Source: Bugula neritina
Lineage: Eukaryota; Bryozoa; Gymnolaemata; Cheilostomatida; Bugulidae
Reading direction: 5' to 3'
Length of the DNA: 64,000 bases
NCBI GenBank assembly: GCA_964035545.1
Contig: OZ037766.1
Span: forward strand, 17,554,222 to 17,618,221
In this document: in pieces, positions 9,992-20,300 of the stretch
Layout: each line of letters begins with the position of its first letter
Position numbering within the stretch: the stretch's first letter is position 1
Position numbers and translations under genes: made by a program
Notes under the pieces: model-generated
Database searches by the model: none
The model's input: the letters and a program-made list of their open reading frames with translations, nothing else
What the model was told of the DNA's origin: nothing

Positions 9992-10971
9992 TTGGGAAAG
10001 CTGGATCATGTTTTCTCGATCAAGTTAAGAGATGGTGCCGGGCATTGTACTGTGACTGTCCCGTGTAGAGTTTCTGCTGCGAGAAGGGAACCGTTGCAAC
10101 GGGTGTCGGAGAGAATGACTGACCTCAAAATCATCGAAAAGGTTGATCACTACTCTATGTGTAGTAGTTTCAAAAATCAGGCAGATAGCATCCGGCTATG
10201 TCTTGGCTACACACAGTTGACTAAGGCGATAAAGCGCGAGTATTTTTCCATGCCTTCTATTGATAAAGCATTGGGGTCCCTTGGGGGAGCTTGTTATTTT
10301 ACTAAGCTAAACGCAAACTGTGGTTATTGGCAAATGCCGTTGTCAGATGATTCTAAGGATTATACCACCTTTATTACACTTTATGGGCGATATCGATGTC
10401 ACCGGTTTTCATTTGGGATCAGCTCAGCGCCAGAAATTTTTCACAGATGCAGAGTATTTTACTGGGATGTGAGGGAGTTATCTATCACATGGATGATGTA
10501 CTTGTGTTTGGCAGGAGCAGGGCAGAACATGATACCAGAGTGTTTAAAGTGCTTTCAGTGTTGTCTAAGGCAGGACTTACTTTGAACAGGGATAAGTGTA
10601 AGTTTGGGCTGTCAGAAGTAAATTTTTTAGGGCATGTAATCGGTGCTAGTGGGATCAAAGCTGATCCGGAAAAGATCAGTGCAATAGCTAGCTACCCTGT
10701 GCCTAAATCAAAGAAAGAGCTCTCTCGATTTTTGGGACTAGCAAATTTCCTTGGTAAGTGTTCTGCTAGTATTGCCAAGCATACTGAGAACCTGAAATGT
10801 CTGTTGAATAAGGATGCTGCTTGGTTTTGGAGTCATCCACAGGACAAGGCGTTTCAGGATATTGAAGATGGGCTCACTTCATCTCCAGTGTTAGTGCCAT
10901 TTGATTTGCATCTGGAAACTAGGCTATCAACGGATGCATCATCATTTGCAATGGGGGCGGCATTACACTAG
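9992..10971 (+). pseudogene. Reverse transcriptase / RNase H remnant
   Basis: The frame 9992-10585 carries the RT fingers and palm (YFSMPSIDKALGSLGGACYF, TTFITLYGRYRCHRFSFGIS). A frame break near 10470 continues in 10396-10971 with YHMDDVLVFGRS, a variant of the catalytic YxDD box, then FLGHVIGASGIKADPEK and the start of RNase H (LSTDASSFAMGAAL). A stop follows. Confidence 0.85.
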
Positions 10972-12660
10972 AAGCATGAGGGACAATGTCGTCCGGTGGC
11001 GTATGCATCCAGGACTTTGATTCTGGCTGAGCGTAATTATGCTCCGATAGAGAAAAAAGCTTTGGCCATGTGCTGGGCTGCAAAGAAGTTTTATTTTTAT
11101 TTGTCGGGACGACACTTTGAGATAGAGACATATCACTGTTCTTTGCTAGCTGTGATGGAGAAAAGAGCTTGCTAAGCTGTCAATCAGGTTACAGCGGTTT
11201 AGATTACGAGTGTTGGGGTTCGACTACAGTATGCGCTACACAGCAGGATCGAAGTTGGTGGTGGCTGACGCGCTTTCTAGAATTAGTCTGGGCGACGATG
11301 GGTCAATGTGTTTAGTGGACCATGCTATGATGCAAGAGTTGGTGGACCCATTGTATGAGGCAGCAAAGACAAGCTGCGACTTTCCATTATGATGTAGGTA
11401 GATGGTTGCTGCGCTACATAGAGGTGGGATGGCCCTCGTTGGCCGGTTTGGATCTAGGTCTCGAGAAATACTATCCAGCCAGACATTTCATGACAGTGGT
11501 CCATTGTATGGTGTTTTTGAATCAGAGGATTTTCATCCCGAAAAGTTGTAAAGAGAAGATACTGAGATACAGTCATAGAGGCCTTCTAGGTGAGGTAAAA
11601 TGTATTCAAAGAGCAAAAAAGGTTTTATGGTGGCCTGGTATGACTTCGGACATCCGAAATGTGGTTAGATCGTGTAAAATATGTGCAGAATTTTGAAGAG
11701 TGCCAAAGGAGCCGATGGTGGCGTCTCCTTTTCCAGAGAGACATTGGTGGAGATTGGCAGTAGATTTCCTCCAGTGGGAGAACAAAGACTACATCGGTGT
11801 GGTTGACTACTAAAGTAGGTTTATTTTGTGTGATATTCTACCTGATTTACAAACCAGCACCGTTGTGAAGAAGTTGGAGTTGTTTTGTTTGTTGGGTATT
11901 CCTCACCCATTGAGGTCGGACAATGGGCCGCAGTTTGAGTGATGGGTTTCAGTCATTTCTCAGACGATGAAAAGTCCAACATGTAACGAGCAGTTCCAAG
12001 TACCCGAGAGTAGTGGAGAGAGCAGTACAGACAGTGAAATCACTGTTGAGAAAGAATGTAAATCTCCTGGTCGCATTGTGTTCATACAGCGATTCCCCAC
12101 TAAGAAATGGCTACTCTCCGCCAGAGCTGCTTTTTCAAAGGTTCCTTCACTTTATGGGCATAAGTACTAACACTACAATTGATCTCCCTCGTCTACGACA
12201 AGCTGAGCGTGATTACAGAAAACAGATGTCAGATGATTACAATCTCCGACATTGGGTAAATTGTACTACTCCTTTTGCTATTGGTCAAGATGTGCACTTG
12301 AGAGCGGAGGGTAAAAAGGTACTGTTGTGGCTACAACAGGTCTTGAGATTGTGGTCTCAAGTGGTGGGTCTCTGCTAAGGCGAAACCATGTTTTTGCTTC
12401 TCCTTGTGCACATGAGTTGCCGCATGAAGAGGAAGTGCAGAACACGTCACTGCAAAGGACGCCATTACCTGTTCCAGGGCAGCTTCTTCGGTCGAGCATA
12501 CAACAAGTCCGTTTGCCATGATGTCAAGCTAAAGAATCTCAACAGCCAGCATTAGGAGCAAACTTGGATCTTCCTCCAAATGTGACACCTAGTGATGCTA
12601 TGAAGGATGTCCCAGAGTATAGGACCAGGTCTGGCAGGTTGATTAATAAGCCAGTCAGAT
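10972..12660 (+). pseudogene. RNase H tail and integrase remnant
   Basis: The frames here are broken. RNase H ends at about 11280 with YTAGSKLVVADALSRI. The integrase zinc-binding region follows (YSHRGLLGEVKCIQRAKKVLWWPG, SCKICAEF; about 11560-11694), then catalytic-core pieces (AVDFLQ at 11760, RSDNGPQFE near 11915) and a conserved AVQTVKSLL helix near 12020. Several in-frame stops show that it is inactive. Confidence 0.75.
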
Positions 12661-12916
12661 TGGACCTGTAGTTGATGAAACTCAAGTTTCAGAGATATTA
12701 GTACTCTAATAGTATGCATATTTAGATATAAACGTGGGGGTACTTCAATATAGTAATCCTGATGGCTTCAAAGGACGATACCTGAATGCTACCATTTACA
12801 GTTTGTTTGTTTCGATATTTTGTTAAAAGTTGTATCATGATTTGGTACTGCTTTTCTTTGTTTTGACTATTTGCGGGGAAACGGTGGTATTCCTATATTG
12901 TTGATGCGGTTGCATC

Positions 12917-12927
12917 AAAGGGGCGAA
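12917..12927 (+). other. Polypurine tract
   Basis: AAAGGGGCGAA lies immediately before the TGTGG start of the 3' LTR. This is the expected place for plus-strand DNA priming in reverse transcription. Confidence 0.6.
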
Positions 12928-13067
12928 TGTGGTGAGAGGTGATTGGCACACACGAGATACAACGAGAGCAAAAGAAGGGTTTCTTGATATACCAGTGAAC
13001 AAGTCTAGACAGCCTTAGCTCTACTCACAGATCTACTGACTTGACTAAAAGTGAGACATGCTCTATA
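12928..13067 (+). repeat. 3' LTR of the plus-strand gypsy element
   Basis: It is the counterpart of 5644-5790 and lies directly after a purine-rich tract. The differences between the two LTRs are numerous enough to suggest an old insertion. Confidence 0.8.
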
Positions 13068-13077
13068 TCGCGATTCG

Positions 13078-13127
13078 TGACACCCATTTTAGTCATAAGG
13101 GGGAGGTTTTGACTAAAATGGGTATCA
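13078..13127. repeat. 18-bp inverted repeat (hairpin) just outside the 3' LTR
   Basis: TGACACCCATTTTAGTCA and its near-complement TGACTAAAATGGGTATCA are separated by about 14 bases rich in G. There is one mismatch in 18. Shorter complementarity continues outward. Confidence 0.7.
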
Positions 13128-13189
13128 TGAAAAAATTTCGTTCTATTTTCAAATTTTTAGACAGTTGTGACTGTTAAGATTATTTTTAT

Positions 13190-14065
13190 TGCACGTTGTC
13201 AATGCAATGAGGTTTTGCAAACTGTACATTACCATAAGGCATAAGTAACTGTTTATGTTTGACTGTACTAACTCTGGCATTACATTTAATCATCTTCTAG
13301 GTCAACACATATTTAACTTTTCAAATCTGTTCTTTTGAGATATATTTCTTTGATGTGTCTAGTGGAAGCTCAGGGGTTTTATGTTAAAACCAAGTTTACA
13401 TGTATACTCTTCCTGGGTGTGCTTTATTGTATGTAAGGAGGTGTGGTGGTATCTCATTATGGATTAGACTAATACTCTTATAAATTCCAAATATATTTTC
13501 AACCAATTTTTGCTTGCTAATCAATCAATAATTCAAATTATACTCAAATTACACACATTTTCTGATTTGCATTCTGCCTCTCTTCTGATCTTTTATTCTT
13601 TTTCTGTGCACGCCAGTCTATTAGTTATTTAAAATAATCAGGTTGCATTTGGAGAGCACTTGTTACCTTCCTTTATCCTTCCATCCTTTTAAAATCTTCA
13701 GCAATTTTTCTGTACAGGTTGAACTTAGTGTTAGAACAAACCTAACTGCAGGTGAGTAAGACTATGTTTCAAGTCACAGTCAGCAAGCCAACAGGGATGG
13801 GACAATACTGTATATTCTTATGGCTTGCAGCAATGCCCATTCGTCATCCCGTAGCTATTATGGTATGAAAATAATAGTGAAGTGCACATTTCAACACAGA
13901 TTTTTTCAGAAAAACTAGAATTTACAATGGCTTTAAATTGCATAAATTTGCATTAAAAACGCTCTTAAGGCTTCGGCGGTCGGGGTGCTGCCCCGGACCC
14001 ACCAAGGGCCTAGGCAGCCCTCTGGACCCCTGGCCTGAGAGTGTGACCTAGAATAGTTTTGCCAC
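13190..14065 (+). repeat. Partial copy of the right half of the hAT-like element found at 53462-55960
   Basis: Segments such as tcaatgcaatgaggtt, gtgtgcttattg-like stretches, ctgtacaggttg and the end ..gcctgagagtgtg..ttttgccactaca match 54380-55955 in the same order and orientation. The right terminal GCCACTACA is kept, but the opposite terminus is absent here. Confidence 0.75.
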
Positions 14066-14201
14066 TACAACTCTGCTTATAGACTATGTTAGAATTATAA
14101 TAAGGTAATGTTAAATGGTAATGTTATCGTTTATGATCTTAGTCACACTCACAGTAAAACTGAATAAGAATCTACTTTCAAATTTATATCATTATGGGTG
14201 C

Positions 14202-14693
14202 AGGTCATTTCGTACACAAGTCATTTTGTACCCACTTTTTCAAGTCGTTTTGTACAGATCTAATAAGTTGTTTTGTGCCCATCGATATAAATAAAATAAA
14301 ATACATATTTTTGATATTAAATTTTGTTTTTTGATGAATGAGTAGTACAGCGACAATAGATTAATATAAAGCATTAGCATCGATCAAAATAAAACCAAAA
14401 AATAATGGCGTGTTCAATAATGATTTATAATTGTATAAAAATTAATATAAACATATTTAATTTTATCATAATACTAATACAAATAGATAATATATTAATA
14501 TAAAACATTGATCAATAGGCCACATGAGATGCAATTAATAGGTAAACTAGTAATATTCAACTTTCAAGTGGTTATTCAGTGGATTAATTTATTATTCATC
14601 TTGGATACTAAATTGATAGCAGTTCGTGTACGAAAAGACCATTTTGTACATAAAATGACTGCTGTACGAAATGACTTGTGTACAAAACCACAG
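14202..14693. mobile_element. MITE with ends made of repeated GTCATTTNGTACACA motifs
   Basis: Both ends contain several spaced copies of ggtcatttcgtacacaag / aagtcattttgtac, inverted relative to each other. The interior is AT-rich (14290-14620) without a coding frame. A related element occurs at 58527-58903. It is non-autonomous and the family is unassigned. Confidence 0.65.
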
Positions 14694-15590
14694 TAATCTA
14701 TCACTATCAGCATAAGAAACTCAAAATGTGATAATGTTGTAAGAAGTCTAAGTAAAAATTTTAGTGCTTACAGGTACCCTAAAGCTAAGCCTAATTCCTA
14801 GAGTTAGACATAAACTTCAGTTGTAAAGTTTACTTTATAATCAACTAAAAGTCAAGCTGTTAAGTTACTGTTAGTGTTACTGTTGATACCTAAATATAAC
14901 GTAAATTACTATTAGTACTAGTAGTAGTACTAATAGTAATACTTATAGTTAGATTAGTAGACATAGTGGTGCTCACACTAACTCAGTGACTGACAGAGTA
15001 GTACTACTGGTAATACTATTAGTAATATTTATAGTAATCCTTATACTACCGTATTACGTCTACCAGCAGTAGTACAAGTAGTAATAATAATCAATTATTA
15101 GTAGCAGGATTAGTGAACTATTAGTAGTACTACTACTAATTGAAAGTACTAGTAGTACTTTGTAATAAGTCTAGTAGTGGTAGCTACTGCTATGAGTATC
15201 AGTATCAGACTCAGTATGTCTATAGCATTGTCATTATGGTTATCTACAGTAATAGTGCAATACGTATATAGTTCCAGCAAACCAAAATAAGTAAATACAG
15301 TAGTTTTTACTTTTAGTACAAGTATTACTATTAGTAAATATATAAAAAATGGAAGAAATTAGTAGACATAATAAAACATTAAAATAGGATTAGGTGAATA
15401 GTGAATTATTCTCATCCTGTTTTTAGTTGGGTTTTTGTCTGGTTATCAAATAATCATATAATAATGCGTTTGTCATTATGAGTTTAAGATTATCAAAATA
15501 GATCATTGTACGTATTGGTATAAAAACGAAATAAAAATTATAGTAAATATAAATCATCATCATAATTATGCGGTCAGAGGTTATCAGCCC
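14694..15590. repeat. Degenerate AGT/ACT trinucleotide tract and AT-rich DNA
   Basis: From 14890 to 15330 the sequence is dominated by AGTAGTACTAATAGTAAT-like triplets on both strands. The rest is AT-rich without a supported gene. Confidence 0.65.
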
Positions 15591-15594
15591 TAGG

Positions 15595-16511
15595 TGTATT
15601 TCCAAAAGTTTTTTGTGCTGCCTTTTTTCTATTTCTACTAGATCTAGACAGTAGTCACTAAATTGCACTGGTTAACTTTTTCTATGAAGTGGTGTAGGAC
15701 AAAATTCAATCATGGTTGCTTCTTTGTTATAGGGTCCAGGACTGTTGGCCACAGGAACAGCTTTTTAGAATTTGGCAGTGAGAGTCTTATCTTCAATTGA
15801 TTTTTCTAGTCTTTGTTCTGGTCGGAAAAGTGTTATCATGCTTATAGGGCAATATTAAACATTCCTTTCTCTATTACTGGGGTGGTGTTATATCAGCAAA
15901 CAAATTTGTTGGTATTATCACAAATGTGTTCTTTTTTTGCATAAAGTCATGAGCTAGAGGATTTAGAGTTATTCTCCTTTCTACCACAGCAGGGACTGGC
16001 CCCGGTCTCATAGATATTGTCTTTTTCGGTTGAGTACGTTGCATCAACATAGGTTTTCATTTTTCCCTAATGGTTAATGCAGTATTAAACATCTTGCACC
16101 ATGTGATGTTTGAAAAGGTAACACTTCGGTTATGTGTGTAAGGCCTCACATATTCGGGTCTAAACGTTGTGCCTCTTTCCTTTTCCTGGTAGTAAGATTT
16201 CAGTCACCCTTTGTATTCTTCTTAATACAGACTCTCTTTTCTCTCTCGTTGACACATCTCCATCTGCTACTGCCTCAATTTTTCATGAACCTGTCATTTT
16301 TGTCTGCGTTCTTGTACAAAAGTAAATCTGCTGAAAATGTCACTTCTTTACCCAAAATTAAAAAATTTGAAATTTCTCCTGTGATTCTGTGTTGTGCAGC
16401 TCGAATCTTTTGGAGGAGATCTGTAAATTCCGCAAGTCTCATTCTTAGCTCAGTAATTTTGCCAGGATGACTTGCAGAGTTTCCCAATTTTCTATCTAAC
16501 TCCTCGGCCAT
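15595..16511 (-). pseudogene. Broken intronless coding sequence of unknown family
   Basis: On the minus strand a start at 16511 opens MAEELDRKLGNSASHPGKIT and a helical, coiled-coil-like segment (ELRMRLAEFTDLLQKIRAAQ). After 16275 coding character continues in alternating frames with stops: VADGDVSTREKRESVLRRIQ, then TISMRPGPVPAVVERRITLN, IPTNLFADITPP, KAVPVANSPGPYN, and finally a lysine-rich tail ending near 15595. This succession of protein-like pieces in one direction without intron signals looks like a processed pseudogene or a decayed mobile-element ORF. I do not recognise the family. A GTAAAG near 16353 could alternatively be a splice donor for the first piece. Confidence 0.45.
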
Positions 16512-17336
16512 TGAATTGCCTTGTTGATACGGCCATATTTAAATTTTGTCATACCACCAGAACAGGCAAGACTCATGAAATATCTTTGAGGTAAACATAT
16601 TAGAAGTTCAAAATAGCCGAAAACCTTTTTCTCAAGCCCCTGGGCAATAGCTGGAGGTTCACCACGAGGCGACATGATCAGCTGGAACCAGTATTTAGGT
16701 GTTTCCTTGACATGTTTTGGTGAAAGGCCCAGTTAATAGCAAGAACTTATTATAGTCTATGATTATGGTGGTTCTGGCTTCGGATTGAGCGACAAGAAAT
16801 AGGCTTGGCCTACTAGCATTGTTGACATTTTAGCACAAATCGTCTGATGTCTGCTGACATTTCGGGCCAGTACCACTTCTCTTGCACACTGATTAATGTT
16901 TTATAATGACATTTAGATGATATTGCTTATGTATGGTCTGCACCACTTTATGCCTCAAGCAAAATGGTAAACAATCTCCTTACTTCCCTCAATCATAGGT
17001 AGTTATAATTAGCAAATTAGATTATTATGCAAACAGTACATACATAAATAATCGTTGCTGTGATGGTTTTTGTAAACTTTGTTGCTACAATAAGTTAGTA
17101 ATAGGCAGTTATATTAAAATTGAATATATTGCAGATATGTTAGCATCATAGTTTCTAGGAATATAATCAAAAAAAATTTAGTTTCAAACTATAATAAGGA
17201 TTGCACTAGTTTTAGCAGGGTGGTGGTGTTAATTGTAGCAAAAAAGCTGCTTTTGTAATCAGTTGTTTTCAACATGAATCAAGTTGGTGTTATATTTTAG
17301 GTAAAATAAGACAACCATGAAAAATAAGGTATGAAA
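16512..17336. other. Region upstream of the SNX19-type gene
   Basis: AT-rich, with no supported gene or clear repeat. The 5' untranslated region and promoter of the sorting-nexin gene should lie here, but no TATA box or CpG cluster could be assigned. Confidence 0.4.
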
Positions 17337-20300
17337 ATGAGCCCATTTGTTCAAGGCATAACCTACATGAAAAGGTTCACAGCTTTGCAGCTGCTCATGG
17401 TATCAACAATTTTCCTACTCATTTTTACGGCTATATTCGGGGTAAGTAGGGTTAAATTAAACTATTTTGTTATGAATATTGGGAGTAAATGATATCCTAA
17501 GATTTAAAAGTTGTTGGTAAAATTAACAGGTATACTGGATTATTCTCTGGTATCTTAGCACAATCTGTATTATGTAGGTATGGTTTAGTTTAACTGTAGT
17601 ATTTCTTTATGCAACTACTAACTGTCTCTGGAGTCTGCAGTTGCAATCGATGATTAGAAGTGTGATACAGACCTCTTTCACCTCACCAGCTTTGCTCCAG
17701 TCTGATGACTATTCAGGTTGGTCACTGGAAAACTTTCCATGCATTCTTGTAAGCAACTTCTGTTTTTGAAACCTGTCAACTTTTTAGTGGTTAGATTCAT
17801 TGCAAAAACTTATTTAAAACTAAAGAAATGGCTATTACTTTTATTTATAATAGTTTTAAGAATATTTTTTCGGTTAATTGTTTTGATCTTAATAGTAGTT
17901 TGAGTAATGAATTAGTACAAGATGAAAAATGCAATTTTGTTCATATTTCAGACACCAACTCTATTTCCCTTATTTTCAGAACAAATAATTATTTCATTTT
18001 CTTAACGAAAAATTTATATATTTTACTGATGGTTAGTTGCCATGTCATCTGCAAGGATTTTATTAGCATTCTTAGCAGCAGCTATCTGTTAAATTCTATT
18101 TTCTAGGAAAAATTGTTTATACTTTGCATTTTTTTCTGATTCATGGTGTAATATGGCTTTGTATATCTTATTTTAAGATGATGGTTAGTTTTGAGATGCT
18201 TGATTTCTTATCTGCACTGTCAAATCATAACCTCATCACATGAGTTGCCCATGATGCATTTCTCAATATAGTGATTATATTGTAGAAACTTGGCGACAGG
18301 TGGGAACAATAAAAAGTCATATCAATAGCTCATTTATATTAAGCTGGACCAATAAAGTACAGTTGGATGATTCAGTTGAACTCGATCTTTCTACTGCAGC
18401 AAACTTGTTGGTCGACAAACTCCTAGCTTCAATCTCATCAGAAAGATTAAATGTATATTCTATCATCACAGACCTCCTTATTGGTGTTCACCTTCATGTA
18501 CTAAAGTAGGTTGTTTGTATATTTGATACCCAATTCATATATATCTGTGATATACAAATGCACAAGCATTACAAAATTATTTTTCCTGAAAACTTTATTT
18601 AGTTTAAAAGTTTGATCTCATTTCTTTTTCAGATAAAAACATACACCAAGCTTTATAATTTTTTTTTTCAACAGTTGTTTCCAACATAAAACTTTTCCTT
18701 TGATTATCGGTTTTTTTAGATTAAATCTAAAATATATTAAATGGTGTTTAGTCATGCCATAAAACATTTCCTAATTTAGTCTGGGTAAAATATGTGATCT
18801 TATTCATTCTCTTTCTTCACTCAAACCCTGCTTTCTGCTAAAAAGATTTTTTGTGGTATAAAATGAGAAATTCCAACTACACAAATAAATGTTTGAGCTT
18901 TTAAGACATTTGAAGTAGTCTGTTTTATTTTGGGCTCACCTATATTGGCACACGTTGAATTATTGAGAATATATTTTGCAAGAAAATGTAGTAATGATTT
19001 TCAGGGTATCATTGGTTTTTGCTTATGAAGCGACAAAGAATTTTTCTGACAATGGTTTGAGATTCTGTGTTTTTGTTGGCTCTATTAGTTACAGTGTTAC
19101 AAATCTTATAAAGTAAGTATTGTATACATTACAATGTGTTATATGCGTCTTTAAGGTATCATGCAGCACTTATAGAACCTGTGCAAAGAAAGCACACAGC
19201 TGTACCAAAAAACAAGGTCTCCGTCCAATCAAGATACTTGTCGGTGTCTCTTAAAGAATGGGAACAAGGTCACAATGTTGAGCAGCGGCACTTCCTTCGC
19301 CTTATAACCAGACAAGTGCTGTGCACACTTCTTCCTGTGGAACATCCTTCACCCTTAGCTTTAGAGGCTTTAACTGGTATTATATCAGAAAATATGCTAG
19401 ATGAGCTTCTTGTATATTTGAGTAAAAAAGAAAATTTGCTAAAGTTGGTCTGCACCATATTAGCCGAAGATTATGCCACAGCTATAAAGGCAGCTGAGTT
19501 GACCAACCCTATGCCAGCTGTGAGTCCCAGTCTTGGAGATCACGACTCAAAAACAGGAAACTGCCCCCAGCCCCTTAGTGCCGAGTGTAAGGGTACTAGT
19601 CAGTGCACAGTGGGTAACGTTCAAGTGGTAAGTGACAGGGAGGAAGCTTTGCTTAAAGAACACGGCAGTCGACTGGCAGACTCTGAGAGTGGATATGTAT
19701 CCGGGAGTATTTCAAAATATTTGAAAGTTACACTAAATGACAAGCCATCCAACTCAATTGAGCACTTATTTGATGAACAGCCAAAGACTTTAGCTATGTT
19801 GTCACTTTCACCAGCTATATCCATGGCTGCACCTTTGAAGTTAGATGAAGAACTGCGCTCTGAAACTAGGGACACCTGTACTTTTACACCTGCGTCTAAA
19901 ATGTTGCCAGCGGTTACTAGTCATTCCCATAATTCTATACCAATGGCTATACCAACAAAAGCTTTGGTTACTCATCCAAATCACATAAAGGAGTCCAACA
20001 TAGGTGTTTCACTTTGTGATAGGTCAAGTCCTCAAATAAATGGCCAATCAATGGACTCGGGTCTTGCAGATGTCACTTCAGAAATATTTGGATGCTCATC
20101 TGATTCACCATTGGCTAATTTGTATAAAGGTCAGTTAACTGCTTGCATGTAAAAATTGAAGCTGGCTCATATGATTATGAAAAGCAGAGCAAGCTTTAGG
20201 CTCACATCATTGTTCTTTTGCGTTATTTTATTGCATGTTTATATGATTGACTCTATTGCTGGCCAGCAGCATATTATATGTATGTTTTGCTGTAGGAGTC

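Larger units (their letters stand above)
5644..13067 (+). mobile_element. Decayed Ty3/gypsy retrotransposon with both LTRs, interrupted by a foldback element
   Basis: Two direct repeats beginning TGTGGTGAGAGG (5644-5790 and 12928-13067) bracket gag, protease, RT, RNase H and integrase remnants in the standard gypsy order. A polypurine tract (AAAGGGGCGAA) precedes the 3' copy, and TGGTGTCAGAAGTGG, a typical primer-site string, follows the 5' copy. The coding region has many stops and frame breaks, so it is dead. Between the leader and gag lies a separate insertion (5947-8460). No convincing target-site duplication was found outside the LTRs. Confidence 0.85.

Noticed and set aside
5644-13067. 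A 5-bp target-site duplication for the plus-strand gypsy element
   Set aside because: The flanks (gccgag before, tcgcgat after) do not match, so no duplication is claimed.
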